NCBI RefSeq assembly: GCF_002307495.1
Contig: NZ_NTMR01000014.1
Location: forward strand, 33,788-97,787
Origin: Pseudomonas abyssi
Lineage (GTDB): Bacteria; Pseudomonadota; Gammaproteobacteria; Pseudomonadales; Pseudomonadaceae
Length of the DNA stretch: 64,000 bases
Direction of reading: 5' to 3'
Shown here: positions 48,403-59,246 of the stretch, piece by piece
Position numbering within the stretch: the stretch's first letter is position 1
How the letters are laid out: every line of letters starts with the position of its first letter
Position numbers and translations under genes: made by a program
Notes under the pieces: model-generated
Told to the model about the DNA's origin: nothing
Database searches by the model: none
The model's input: the letters and a program-made list of their open reading frames with translations, nothing else

Positions 48403-50175
48403 ATGTCTACTATTCGCACACTGACTTTTGACGCCATCATCATTGGTGGCGGCGGTGCCGGCATGCGCGCAGCGCTGCAGCTGGCTCAAGGTGGTCACAA
48501 GACTGCTGTTGTAACCAAGGTATTCCCGACTCGCTCGCACACCGTATCCGCCCAGGGCGGTATTACCTGTGCCATTGCTTCTGCTGATCCGAATGACGAT
48601 TGGCGCTGGCACATGTACGACACCGTCAAGGGTTCCGACTACATCGGTGACCAGGACGCGATCGAGTACATGTGTTCCGTAGGTCCGGAAGCGGTCTTCG
48701 AACTGGAACACATGGGTCTGCCGTTCTCCCGCACTGAAACCGGTCGCATCTATCAGCGTCCGTTCGGTGGTCAGTCCAAGAACTTCGGTGAGGGTGGCCA
48801 GGCTGCCCGTACCTGTGCTGCTGCCGACCGTACCGGTCACGCCCTGCTGCACACGCTGTATCAGAACAACGTCAAGCACAACACCACCTTCCTGAACGAA
48901 TGGTATGCAGTCGATCTGGTCAAGAACCAGGACGGCGCCATCGTCGGTGTTATCGCCATCTGCATCGAGACCGGCGAGACCGTCTATATTCGTGCCAAGG
49001 CAACCGTGCTGGCCACCGGCGGCGCCGGTCGAATCTATGCCTCGACCACCAACGCCCTGATCAACACCGGCGACGGTGTCGGTATGGCTCTGCGTGCCGG
49101 TGTGCCGGTGCAGGACATCGAGATGTGGCAGTTCCACCCGACCGGTATCGCCGGTGCCGGTGTACTGGTTACCGAGGGTTGCCGTGGTGAAGGCGGTTAC
49201 CTGATCAACGCCCAGGGCGAGCGTTTCATGGAGCGTTATGCTCCGAACGCGAAAGACCTGGCCGGCCGCGACGTTGTTGCGCGCTCCATGGTCAAAGAAA
49301 TCCTGGCTGGTAACGGCGTAGGTCCTAACAAGGATCACGTACTGCTGAAGCTGGATCACCTGGGTGAAGAAGTGCTGCACAGCCGCCTGCCCGGTATCTG
49401 TGAGCTGTCCAAAACCTTCGCGCACGTTGACCCGGTTACCGCGCCGGTGCCGGTTGTTCCGACCTGTCACTACATGATGGGCGGTGTGGCTACCAACATC
49501 CACGGTCAGGCCATCACCCAGGACGCTGAAGGCAACGACAAGATCGTTGAAGGCCTGTTCGCTGTTGGCGAAATCGCCTGCGTATCGGTTCACGGCGCCA
49601 ACCGTCTGGGCGGCAACTCGCTGCTTGACCTGGTTGTCTTTGGCCGCGCTGCCGGTCTGCACCTTGAGTCGGCACTGAAAGAAGGCATCGAATACCGTGG
49701 TGCCTCCGAGTCCGACATCGATGAGTCGCTGGCTCGTCTGGCGGGTATCAACGAGCGCGCCACCGGCGAAGACGTTGCACCGCTGCGTAAGGAACTGCAG
49801 GACTGCATGCAGAACTACTTCGGTGTATTCCGCACCGGTGAGTACATGCAGAAAGGCATCAAGCAACTTGCCGACCTGCGTGAGCGCATCGCCAACGTCA
49901 AGATCGACGACAAGAGCCAAGCGTTCAACACTGCACGTATCGAAGCACTGGAACTGCAAAACCTGCTCGAAGTGGCCGAAGCCACCGCCATTGCAGCAGA
50001 GGGCCGCAAGGAAAGCCGTGGTGCCCACGCTCGCGAAGACTTCGAAGATCGCGATGACGAGAACTGGCTGTGCCACAGCCTGTTCATGCCGGGTACCAAA
50101 GAACTCAGAAAGCGTGCAGTTAACTTCTCGCCCAAGACTGTTCCGACGTTCCAGCCTAAAGTGCGCACCTACTGA
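48403..50175 (+). CDS. sdhA: Succinate dehydrogenase flavoprotein subunit
   Basis: 590 aa, directly after the sdhD stop. FAD-binding [20 protein letters not shown] (about 13-32) is followed by [12 protein letters not shown], where the His is the covalent FAD attachment site. The substrate site has [21 protein letters not shown], and the C-terminal segment has [18 protein letters not shown]. It oxidises succinate to fumarate. A long open frame antisense to it is an artefact of codon bias. Confidence 0.98.
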   Translation: MSTIRTLTFDAIIIGGGGAGMRAALQLAQGGHKTAVVTKVFPTRSHTVSAQGGITCAIASADPNDDWRWHMYDTVKGSDYIGDQDAIEYMCSVGPEAVFELEHMGLPFSRTETGRIYQRPFGGQSKNFGEGGQAARTCAAADRTGHALLHTLYQNNVKHNTTFLNEWYAVDLVKNQDGAIVGVIAICIETGETVYIRAKATVLATGGAGRIYASTTNALINTGDGVGMALRAGVPVQDIEMWQFHPTGIAGAGVLVTEGCRGEGGYLINAQGERFMERYAPNAKDLAGRDVVARSMVKEILAGNGVGPNKDHVLLKLDHLGEEVLHSRLPGICELSKTFAHVDPVTAPVPVVPTCHYMMGGVATNIHGQAITQDAEGNDKIVEGLFAVGEIACVSVHGANRLGGNSLLDLVVFGRAAGLHLESALKEGIEYRGASESDIDESLARLAGINERATGEDVAPLRKELQDCMQNYFGVFRTGEYMQKGIKQLADLRERIANVKIDDKSQAFNTARIEALELQNLLEVAEATAIAAEGRKESRGAHAREDFEDRDDENWLCHSLFMPGTKELRKRAVNFSPKTVPTFQPKVRTY

Positions 50176-50186
50176 GGGTCATCGAT

Positions 50187-50891
50187 ATGTTGCAAGTAAG
50201 TGTTTATCGTTATAACCCGGAGAGCGACAACGCCCCGTTCATGCAGGACTTCCAGGTCGACACCAACGGCAAGGACATCATGGTTCTTGACGTGCTGGCC
50301 CTCATCAAGGAACAGGACGTCGGTTTTTCCTACCGTCGCTCCTGCCGCGAAGGCGTTTGCGGCTCTGACGGCATGAATATCAACGGCAAAAACGGCCTGG
50401 CCTGTATCACTCCGCTGTCTGCGGTCGTGAAGAACAACAAGCTGGTGCTGCGTCCGTTGCCTGGTTTGCCGGTAATTCGTGACTTGGTTGTAGATATGAG
50501 CATCTTCTACAAGCAGTACGAAAAAGTGCAGCCGTATCTGCAGAACGACACGCCGGCGCCCGCTATCGAGCGTCTGCAGTCACCTGAAGAGCGTGAGAAG
50601 CTGGATGGCCTGTACGAGTGTATTCTCTGTGCATGCTGCTCGACTTCCTGTCCTTCTTTCTGGTGGAACCCGGACAAGTTCATTGGCCCGGCTGGTCTGT
50701 TGCAGGCATACCGCTTCCTGGCGGACAGCCGCGACGAAAAGACCTCCGAGCGTCTGGCTTCTCTGGATGATCCGTTCAGCGTATTTCGTTGCCGCGGCAT
50801 CATGAACTGTGTGAATGTGTGCCCGAAGGGTCTGAACCCGACCCGCGCTATCGGTCACATCCGCAACATGTTGCTGCAAAGCGGTACCTGA
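50187..50891 (+). CDS. sdhB: Succinate dehydrogenase iron-sulfur subunit
   Basis: 234 aa. The [2Fe-2S] ligands are in CREGVCGSDGMNINGKNGLAC, and CILCACCSTSCPSFWWNP and CRGIMNCVNVCPKGLNP bind the [4Fe-4S] and [3Fe-4S] clusters. It carries electrons from FAD to quinone. The ribosome-binding site is GAGGG. It is followed by a strong hairpin that ends the sdh unit. Confidence 0.98.
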   Translation: MLQVSVYRYNPESDNAPFMQDFQVDTNGKDIMVLDVLALIKEQDVGFSYRRSCREGVCGSDGMNINGKNGLACITPLSAVVKNNKLVLRPLPGLPVIRDLVVDMSIFYKQYEKVQPYLQNDTPAPAIERLQSPEEREKLDGLYECILCACCSTSCPSFWWNPDKFIGPAGLLQAYRFLADSRDEKTSERLASLDDPFSVFRCRGIMNCVNVCPKGLNPTRAIGHIRNMLLQSGT

Positions 50892-50921
50892 TCGGTTGTA
50901 ATTGCATTAAGTTGGCCTGAG

Positions 50922-50954
50922 CCGGCTCCTGGCACAAGGAGCCGGACAGTTTTT
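50922..50954 (+). terminator. Terminator after sdhB
   Basis: CCGGCTCCT and AGGAGCCGG form a perfect 9-bp stem with a 6-base loop, followed by T6. It separates sdhCDAB from sucAB, though read-through is common in this cluster. Confidence 0.85.
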
Positions 50955-51204
50955 TAACGAACCGCACGCTCAAAAAGCAGCGGTTTGTATATGTACCTAA
51001 ACCAACAGGGGCACTCGGGTAACACCCGAACTATCTGTCGGGGCCGGCAATTTTCCGTTCAACGGAATAGGTGGCGGCAGGATCGGAGGCAGCGACACTG
51101 CTCCCGGATCAACGCCAGCATGTTTCGCGCGGATGACAAGGCTTTGCCTTGCCAATTAATGGTCTTAGCGCCAGGTGGTGTCCCCTTATAGAGGGTGACC
51201 AAGC
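50955..51204 (+). other. Structured gene-free leader of sucA
   Basis: About 250 bases with no credible gene. It contains TCGGGT-AAC-ACCCGA (51015-51029), a perfect TTCCGTT-C-AACGGAA palindrome (51053-51067), and AAGGC-TTT-GCCTT (51138-51150). The sucA ribosome-binding site AGAGGG follows at about 51190. No convincing promoter boxes were found, so the promoter may need an activator. Confidence 0.4.
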
Positions 51205-54042
51205 ATGCCAGACAGCGTAATGCAGCAGCTGTGGAGTACCTCTCACCTTGACGGTGGGAATGCCTCCTATGTTGAAGAGCTCTATGAGCTCTATCTGCAA
51301 GATCCGAACAGCGTTGCCGAAGAGTGGCGCAGCTACTTCCAGAAGCTGCCCCAGGTAAACGGCCATGCCGGTTCGGACGTACCCCATTCCACCGTCCGCG
51401 ATCACTTCCTTCATCTTGCCAAGAGCAATCGCCGGCCTCAGGCCGCCAGCGGTGGCGCTGTCAGCAGCGAGCATGAAAAGAAACAGATTGATGTCCTGCG
51501 CCTGATTCAGGCCTTCCGGATGCGTGGCCATCAAGCTTCCAACCTTGACCCGCTGGGGCTCTGGAAGCGCGAAGAAATCGTTGATCTGACCCTCGCTGAT
51601 TACGACCTGACCGACGCAGATCTGGACACCGTATTCCGTACCGGTGAGCTGCAGATCGGCAAGGACGAAGCGACCCTGCGTGAAATCCTCGACGCACTCA
51701 AGGTGACCTATTGCTCGAACTTCGGTATCGAGTACATGCACATCGTCGATTCCACCCAGCGCCGCTGGTTCCAGCAGCGTATTGAAAGCGTGCGCGGCAA
51801 GCCCCAGCTCGGCGCCGACACCAAGCGTCACCTGCTTGAGCGCTTGACCGCGGCTGAAGGCCTGGAGAAGTATCTGGGCACCAAATACCCGGGCACCAAG
51901 CGTTTCGGTGTTGAGGGGGGCGAGAGCCTGATTCCGATGCTGGACGAGATCATTCAGCGCTCCGGCTCCTACGGCACCCAGGAAGTTGTGCTTGGCATGG
52001 CACACCGTGGCCGTCTGAACGTCCTGGTCAACACCCTCGGCAAGAACCCTCGCGAGCTGTTTGACGAATTCGAAGGCAAGAAAAAGGTCGACATGGGCTC
52101 CGGTGATGTGAAGTACCACCAGGGCTTCTCGTCCAACGTGATGACCTCCGGCGGTGAAGTCCACCTGGCGCTGGCGTTCAACCCGTCTCACCTGGAGATC
52201 GTGTCTCCGGTGGTTGAGGGCTCGGTACGCGCCCGTCAGGACCGCCGTCTGGACGCCACCGGTGACAAGGTGCTGCCGATCAGTATCCACGGCGACGCCG
52301 CCTTCGCAGGGCAGGGCGTGGTCATGGAAACCTTCCAGATGTCCCAGACCCGTGCCTACAAGACCGGTGGCACTATTCACATCGTCATCAACAACCAGGT
52401 CGGCTTTACTACCAGCCGCCAGGACGATGCGCGCTCCACCGAGTACTGCACCGACGTTGCCAAAATGATTCAGGCGCCGATCTTCCACGTCAATGGTGAC
52501 GATCCGGAAGCCGTGCTGTTCGTTACTCAGCTGGCGGTTGATTACCGCATGCAGTTCAAGCGTGACGTGGTCATCGACATGGTCTGCTACCGCCGCCGTG
52601 GTCACAACGAAGCGGATGAGCCGTCCGGTACGCAGCCGTTGATGTATGAGGTGATCACCAAGCATCCCACCACTCGCGACATCTACGCTGAACGCCTGGT
52701 AGGCGAGGGCGTGCTGACCAGCGATGAGGTGCAGGAGCGTTTCGAGGAGTACCGCAACGCCCTCGATAATGGTGACCATGTGGTGAAGAGCCTGGTCAAG
52801 GAGCCCGACACCGGTTCCTTCGTTGACTGGGCGCCTTACCTGAATCACAAGTGGACTGCGCGTCACGACACCAGTTTTGATCTGAAAACCCTGCAGGAGC
52901 TGGCCAACAAGCTGACTGACCTGCCCGATGGTCTGGTACTGCAGCGTCAGGTTGGCAAGATCATCGAAGACCGTCGCAAGATGGCTGCCGGTGCGCTGGC
53001 GCTGAACTGGGGCTTTGCCGAAACCATGGCCTACGCCACGCTGCTGCACGAAGGTCACCCGGTGCGCATCACCGGCCAGGACGTGGGTCGCGGTACTTTC
53101 TCGCACCGCCACGCCGTGCTGCACAGCCAGAACGATGGCCGCGCCTACGTGCCGCTGCGCAAGCTTAGCGAGAACCAGCCGCGTTTCGACATCCATGATT
53201 CGCTGCTGTCCGAGGAAGCGGTGCTGGCCTTTGAATACGGCTACGCCACCACCACCCCGAATGCGCTGGTCATCTGGGAAGCCCAGTTTGGTGACTTCTT
53301 CAACGGTGCTCAGGTGGTGGTAGACCAGTTCATCACCAGTGGCGAGCACAAATGGGGACGCCTGTGTGGTCTGACCATGCTGCTGCCGCACGGCTACGAG
53401 GGTCAGGGTCCGGAGCACTCTTCAGCGCGCCTGGAGCGTTTCCTGCAGCTGTCTGCCGAGCACAACATTCAGGTGTGCGTGCCGTCTACGCCGGCGCAGG
53501 TTTATCACATGCTGCGCCGTCAGGTGATCCGTCCGCTGCGCAAGCCGCTGATTGCCCTGACGCCCAAGTCGCTGCTGCGCCACAAGCTGGCCACTTCAAC
53601 CCTGGAAGAGTTGGCCGACGGGTCCTTCCAGACCGTGATTCCCGAGATCGACGCGATCGATCCGAAGAAAGTGGATCGCGTGATCATGTGCAGCGGCAAA
53701 GTCTATTACGACCTGCTGGAGAAGCGCCGCAACGAAGAAGCGGACAACATCGCCATCGTGCGTATCGAGCAGCTGTATCCGTTCCCTGAGGATGATCTGG
53801 CCGAGGTTCTGGCGCCCTACAAGCACCTGAAGAAGGTGGTGTGGTGCCAGGAAGAGCCGATGAACCAGGGCGCCTGGTACTGCAGCCAGCACCATATGCG
53901 CCGTGTGCTTTCCCAGCACAAGACCAAGAATCTGTATCTGGACTACGCTGGACGTGAGGCTTCCGCCGCACCGGCCTGTGGACATCCTTCCATGCACGCG
54001 GAACAGCAGGAAAAACTCCTGCAAGACGCTTTTACCGTCTGA
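51205..54042 (+). CDS. sucA: 2-oxoglutarate dehydrogenase E1 component
   Basis: 945 aa. The N-terminal MQQLWSTSHLDGGNASYVEELYELY is the family's E2-contacting segment. The thiamine-diphosphate domain includes MAHRGRLNVLVNTLGK, GDAAFAGQG and HNEADEPSGTQPLMYE. The transketolase-like C-terminal part includes GRGTFSHRHAVLH and GYEGQGPEHSSARLERFLQL. It decarboxylates 2-oxoglutarate and passes the succinyl group to SucB. It begins an apparent sucAB-lpdG unit. Confidence 0.98.
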   Translation: MPDSVMQQLWSTSHLDGGNASYVEELYELYLQDPNSVAEEWRSYFQKLPQVNGHAGSDVPHSTVRDHFLHLAKSNRRPQAASGGAVSSEHEKKQIDVLRLIQAFRMRGHQASNLDPLGLWKREEIVDLTLADYDLTDADLDTVFRTGELQIGKDEATLREILDALKVTYCSNFGIEYMHIVDSTQRRWFQQRIESVRGKPQLGADTKRHLLERLTAAEGLEKYLGTKYPGTKRFGVEGGESLIPMLDEIIQRSGSYGTQEVVLGMAHRGRLNVLVNTLGKNPRELFDEFEGKKKVDMGSGDVKYHQGFSSNVMTSGGEVHLALAFNPSHLEIVSPVVEGSVRARQDRRLDATGDKVLPISIHGDAAFAGQGVVMETFQMSQTRAYKTGGTIHIVINNQVGFTTSRQDDARSTEYCTDVAKMIQAPIFHVNGDDPEAVLFVTQLAVDYRMQFKRDVVIDMVCYRRRGHNEADEPSGTQPLMYEVITKHPTTRDIYAERLVGEGVLTSDEVQERFEEYRNALDNGDHVVKSLVKEPDTGSFVDWAPYLNHKWTARHDTSFDLKTLQELANKLTDLPDGLVLQRQVGKIIEDRRKMAAGALALNWGFAETMAYATLLHEGHPVRITGQDVGRGTFSHRHAVLHSQNDGRAYVPLRKLSENQPRFDIHDSLLSEEAVLAFEYGYATTTPNALVIWEAQFGDFFNGAQVVVDQFITSGEHKWGRLCGLTMLLPHGYEGQGPEHSSARLERFLQLSAEHNIQVCVPSTPAQVYHMLRRQVIRPLRKPLIALTPKSLLRHKLATSTLEELADGSFQTVIPEIDAIDPKKVDRVIMCSGKVYYDLLEKRRNEEADNIAIVRIEQLYPFPEDDLAEVLAPYKHLKKVVWCQEEPMNQGAWYCSQHHMRRVLSQHKTKNLYLDYAGREASAAPACGHPSMHAEQQEKLLQDAFTV

Positions 54043-54078
54043 GCGCAGCCAGACAACAGAGATTAATAAGGATCGACA

Positions 54079-55305
54079 ATGGCTATCGAAATCAAAGCCC
54101 CTACATTTCCCGAGTCGGTTGCCGACGGTACTGTTGCCACTTGGCACAAGCAGCCGGGCGACGCGGTAAAACGCGACGAACTGCTGGTAGATATCGAAAC
54201 CGACAAGGTTGTGATGGAGGTTCTTGCCGAAGCTGACGGTGTCATGGGTGACATCGCCAAGGCCGAAGGCGACACCGTGCTGAGCGGTGAAGTACTGGGT
54301 GTATTGAAAGATGGCGAAGCGGCCTCCGCGCCCGCTGCCAAGAAGGAAGAGCCGAAGGCAGAAGCGGCTCCGGCTGCCGAGCAAAGCAGTGGTGAAGAGC
54401 CGCTGCTGTCGCCGGCCGCACGCAAGCTGGCTGAAGAAAACGGCCTGGCTGCCGCCGACATCGCTGGCACCGGCAAAGGTGGTCGCGTCACCAAGGAAGA
54501 CGTTCTGAACGCCATCGAGGCCAAGAAGAACGCGCCTGCTGCTCCGGCTGCCAAGCCTGCCGCTGCTGCTCCGGCTGCCGCTGTTGCACTGGGCGAGGGT
54601 GATCGCGTCGAGAAGCGCGTACCCATGACTCGTCTGCGTGCCCGTATCGCCGAGCGTCTGGTTGATGCGCAATCGAGCATGGCCATGCTGACCACCTTCA
54701 ACGAGGTCAACATGAAGCCGGTCATGGATCTGCGCAAGAAGTACAAGGACCTGTTCGAGAAGAAGCACAATGGCGTCCGTCTGGGCTTCATGTCCTTCTT
54801 CGTCAAGGCGGCTACCGAAGCGCTCAAGCGCTATCCGGCAGTCAACGCCTCGATCGACGGCAACGACGTGGTGTACCACGGCTATCAGGACATTGGTGTC
54901 GCCGTGTCCAGCGACCGCGGTCTGGTTGTGCCGATTCTGCGCAACACTGAGCACATGGGCCTGGCAGACATTGAAGGCACCATCGCTGACTACGGCCGTA
55001 AGGCGCGTGACGGCAAGCTGACCATGGAAGAAATGACCGGCGGCACTTTCACCATCTCCAACGGTGGTGTCTTCGGTTCACTGGTTTCTACCCCGATCGT
55101 CAACCCGCCGCAGGCCGCTATTCTGGGCATGCACAAGATCCAGGACCGCCCGATGGCCGTTGACGGTCAGGTTGTCATCCTGCCGATGATGTACCTGGCG
55201 CTGTCCTATGATCACCGCCTGATCGACGGTAAGGAAGCGGTGAGCTTCCTGGTTGCGATCAAGGATTTGCTGGAAGACCCGGCGCGTCTGTTGCTGGACG
55301 TCTGA
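54079..55305 (+). CDS. sucB: Dihydrolipoamide succinyltransferase (E2)
   Basis: 408 aa. The N-terminal lipoyl domain carries the lipoylated Lys43 in ETDKVVMEV. An Ala/Pro/Glu linker follows, then the E3/E1-binding domain ([20 protein letters not shown], about residues 112-131), a second Ala/Pro linker, and the acyltransferase core with [10 protein letters not shown] (catalytic His and Asp). It transfers succinyl groups to coenzyme A. The gap to sucA is 36 bases. Confidence 0.97.
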   Translation: MAIEIKAPTFPESVADGTVATWHKQPGDAVKRDELLVDIETDKVVMEVLAEADGVMGDIAKAEGDTVLSGEVLGVLKDGEAASAPAAKKEEPKAEAAPAAEQSSGEEPLLSPAARKLAEENGLAAADIAGTGKGGRVTKEDVLNAIEAKKNAPAAPAAKPAAAAPAAAVALGEGDRVEKRVPMTRLRARIAERLVDAQSSMAMLTTFNEVNMKPVMDLRKKYKDLFEKKHNGVRLGFMSFFVKAATEALKRYPAVNASIDGNDVVYHGYQDIGVAVSSDRGLVVPILRNTEHMGLADIEGTIADYGRKARDGKLTMEEMTGGTFTISNGGVFGSLVSTPIVNPPQAAILGMHKIQDRPMAVDGQVVILPMMYLALSYDHRLIDGKEAVSFLVAIKDLLEDPARLLLDV

Positions 55306-55371
55306 TCGATAACACGGGTTTTCAGCAGCAGATTAATCGCCCGGCACGCGTGCTGCCGGGCGCCTTTTTGA

Positions 55372-56835
<1,464 letters not shown>

Positions 56836-57128
56836 TATAGCGTCCCGATGACCCGGTGGTCGCAGCAGTGACTGCCGGGTCTGCTGTAGCAAGAACAACT
56901 TTGGCCGAGCAATCGGCCAGGCCACAACGAGGTGGTCAGCCAGCTGGCTGCAGCGGGTTAATCCGAACGTATTGCGCATGCAGGGTGATTACAAAATGTA
57001 ACCCCGCGATAACGCGCAGTGTTTACCATGTTCGGGCTGACAGGCTTGCGGCAGGCGGCAACGGTGGCGGCAACTCGCAGAGTGGCGGCTAGAAAGTAAT
57101 TCCTACACGATCAAAACGGTAGAAACGC
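56836..57128 (+). other. Gene-free lpdG-sucC spacer with hairpins
   Basis: 293 bases without a credible gene. It has TGGCCGA-GCAA-TCGGCCA (56902-56919), the perfect palindrome CAGCCAGCTGGCTG (56937-56950) and a GACCCGG/CCGGGTC pair before them. None has a T-run. The sucC start shows only a weak ribosome-binding site (GTAGAAACGC), so sucCD is either coupled to read-through or has an undetected promoter here. Confidence 0.4.
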
Positions 57129-58295
57129 ATGAATCTTCACGAATATCAGGGGAAGCAGCTGTTCGCTGAGTACGGCCTTCCTGTCTCCAAGGGTTTTGCT
57201 GTAGACACTCCGGAAGAAGCAGCCGAGGCCTGTGAAAAGATTGGCGGCGACATGTGGGTCGTCAAGGCTCAGGTTCACGCTGGTGGCCGTGGTAAGGCTG
57301 GCGGTGTCAAGCTGGTCAAGAGCAAGGAAGATGCAAAAGCCTTCGCCGAGCAGTGGCTGGGTCAACGTCTGGTCACTTACCAGACTGACGCCAATGGTCA
57401 GCCGGTCAGCAAGATCCTGGTTGAGTCCTGCACCGACATCGCCAAGGAACTGTACCTGGGCGCTGTAGTTGATCGTTCTACCCGTCGCATCGTGTTCATG
57501 GCATCCACCGAAGGTGGTGTCGAGATCGAGAAAGTCGCGGAAGAAACTCCCGAGAAAATTCTGAAAGCCACCATCGACCCGCTGGTCGGCCCGCAGCCTT
57601 ACCAAGGCCGTGAGCTGGCGTTCAAGCTGGGCCTGGAAGGCGACCAGATCAAGCAGTTCACCAACATCTTCGTAGGCCTGGGCAAACTGTTTGCCGACTA
57701 CGACCTGGCGCTGCTGGAAATCAACCCGCTGGTGATCAAGGAAGACGGCAACCTGCACTGCCTGGATGCCAAGATCAACATCGACGGCAACGCCATGTAC
57801 CGTCAGCCCAAGCTGCGCGCCATGCACGATCCGTCTCAGGACGATCCGCGTGAAGCCCACGCTGCCAAGTTCGAACTGAACTACGTTGCTCTGGAAGGCA
57901 ACATCGGCTGCATGGTCAACGGTGCCGGTCTGGCCATGGGTACCATGGACATCGTTAACCTGCACGGCGGCAAGCCGGCCAACTTCCTGGACGTAGGCGG
58001 CGGCGCGACCAAAGAGCGCGTTACCGAAGCGTTCAAGATCATTCTGTCCGACTCCAACGTACAAGCCGTTCTGGTTAACATCTTCGGCGGTATCGTACGC
58101 TGCGACATGATTGCTGAAGGCATCATCGGCGCCGTTAAAGAAGTTGGCGTTAAAGTACCGGTTGTTGTCCGTCTGGAAGGCAACAACGCCGATCTCGGCG
58201 CCAAGGTACTGGCCGAGAGTGGCCTGAACATCATCGCTGCAACCAGTCTGACCGACGCTGCCCAGCAAGTCGTCAAGGCCGCGGAGGGTAAATAA
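57129..58295 (+). CDS. sucC: Succinyl-CoA synthetase beta subunit
   Basis: 388 aa. The N-terminal [19 protein letters not shown] begins an ATP-grasp domain ([20 protein letters not shown]). The C-terminal CoA-ligase flavodoxin-like domain includes [17 protein letters not shown]. With SucD it makes ATP or GTP from succinyl-CoA. The stop overlaps the sucD start (TAATG). Confidence 0.98.
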   Translation: MNLHEYQGKQLFAEYGLPVSKGFAVDTPEEAAEACEKIGGDMWVVKAQVHAGGRGKAGGVKLVKSKEDAKAFAEQWLGQRLVTYQTDANGQPVSKILVESCTDIAKELYLGAVVDRSTRRIVFMASTEGGVEIEKVAEETPEKILKATIDPLVGPQPYQGRELAFKLGLEGDQIKQFTNIFVGLGKLFADYDLALLEINPLVIKEDGNLHCLDAKINIDGNAMYRQPKLRAMHDPSQDDPREAHAAKFELNYVALEGNIGCMVNGAGLAMGTMDIVNLHGGKPANFLDVGGGATKERVTEAFKIILSDSNVQAVLVNIFGGIVRCDMIAEGIIGAVKEVGVKVPVVVRLEGNNADLGAKVLAESGLNIIAATSLTDAAQQVVKAAEGK

Positions 58296-59176
58296 TGAGC
58301 ATCCTGATCAACAAAGAAACCAAGGTAATCTGTCAGGGCTTCACTGGCTCGCAGGGCACTTTCCACTCCGAGCAGGCGATTGCCTACGGCACCAAAATGG
58401 TTGGTGGCGTTACTCCGGGCAAAGGTGGCACTACTCACCTGGGCCTGCCGGTTTTCAACACTGTTGCTGAAGCTGTTGAAGCCACTGGCGCTGAAGCCAG
58501 CGTAATCTACGTTCCGGCTCCGTTCTGCAAGGACTCCATCCTGGAAGCAGCCAACAGCGGCATCAAGCTGATCGTCTGCATCACCGAAGGCATCCCGACG
58601 CTGGACATGCTGGACGCCAAGGTCAAGTGTGACGAGCTGGGCGTACGCCTGATCGGCCCGAACTGCCCGGGCGTTATCACTCCCGGTGAGTGCAAGATCG
58701 GCATCATGCCCGGTCACATTCACCTGCCGGGCAAAGTCGGCATCGTTTCCCGCTCCGGTACTCTGACCTATGAAGCGGTTAAGCAGACAACTGACGCCGG
58801 CTTTGGTCAGTCCACTTGCGTTGGTATCGGTGGCGACCCGATCCCGGGTTCCAACTTCATCGACATCCTGAAGATGTTCCAGGAAGATCCGAAGACCGAA
58901 GCGATCGTCATGATCGGTGAGATCGGCGGTAGCGCTGAAGAAGAAGCAGCAGCGTTTATCAAGGCCAACGTCACCAAGCCGGTTGTTTCCTACATCGCTG
59001 GTGTAACTGCTCCGGCAGGCAAGCGTATGGGCCACGCTGGTGCGATCATCTCCGGCGGCAAGGGTACTGCAGACGAGAAGTTTGCTGCGCTGGAAGACGC
59101 TGGTGTGAAAACCGTTCGCTCGCTGGCCGAAATCGGCGCAGCGCTGGCAGAACTGACTGGTTGGGAAATGAAGTAA
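58295..59176 (+). CDS. sucD: Succinyl-CoA synthetase alpha subunit
   Basis: 293 aa. The CoA-binding N-terminal domain has [17 protein letters not shown] and [14 protein letters not shown]. The ligase domain carries the phosphorylated His in the MGHAGAII motif near residue 246. It completes the TCA operon; a strong terminator follows. Confidence 0.98.
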   Translation: MSILINKETKVICQGFTGSQGTFHSEQAIAYGTKMVGGVTPGKGGTTHLGLPVFNTVAEAVEATGAEASVIYVPAPFCKDSILEAANSGIKLIVCITEGIPTLDMLDAKVKCDELGVRLIGPNCPGVITPGECKIGIMPGHIHLPGKVGIVSRSGTLTYEAVKQTTDAGFGQSTCVGIGGDPIPGSNFIDILKMFQEDPKTEAIVMIGEIGGSAEEEAAAFIKANVTKPVVSYIAGVTAPAGKRMGHAGAIISGGKGTADEKFAALEDAGVKTVRSLAEIGAALAELTGWEMK

Positions 59177-59198
59177 GCTTCACCCTACCATCGTGCTG

Positions 59199-59230
59199 AC
59201 AAAACCCCGCCTTGGCGGGGTTTTGTTTTT
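59199..59230 (+). terminator. Terminator of sucCD
   Basis: ACAAAACCCCGCC and GGCGGGGTTTTGT form a perfect 13-bp stem with a 2-base loop, then T5. Confidence 0.93.
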
Positions 59231-59246
59231 GTCAGGGAATTATCCA

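Noticed and set aside
48271..50076. 601-codon open frame antisense to sdhA
   Set aside because: It is an exact shadow of a highly expressed GC-rich gene, has no ribosome-binding site and reads as low-complexity Val/Gln/His sequence without domains.
51109..53418. 769-codon open frame antisense to sucA
   Set aside because: Codon-bias shadow of sucA; no recognisable motifs, and it lies across the start of a certain gene.
53596..54954. 452-codon open frame antisense to sucA/sucB
   Set aside because: It spans the end of one real gene and the start of another on the opposite strand; no domain is visible.
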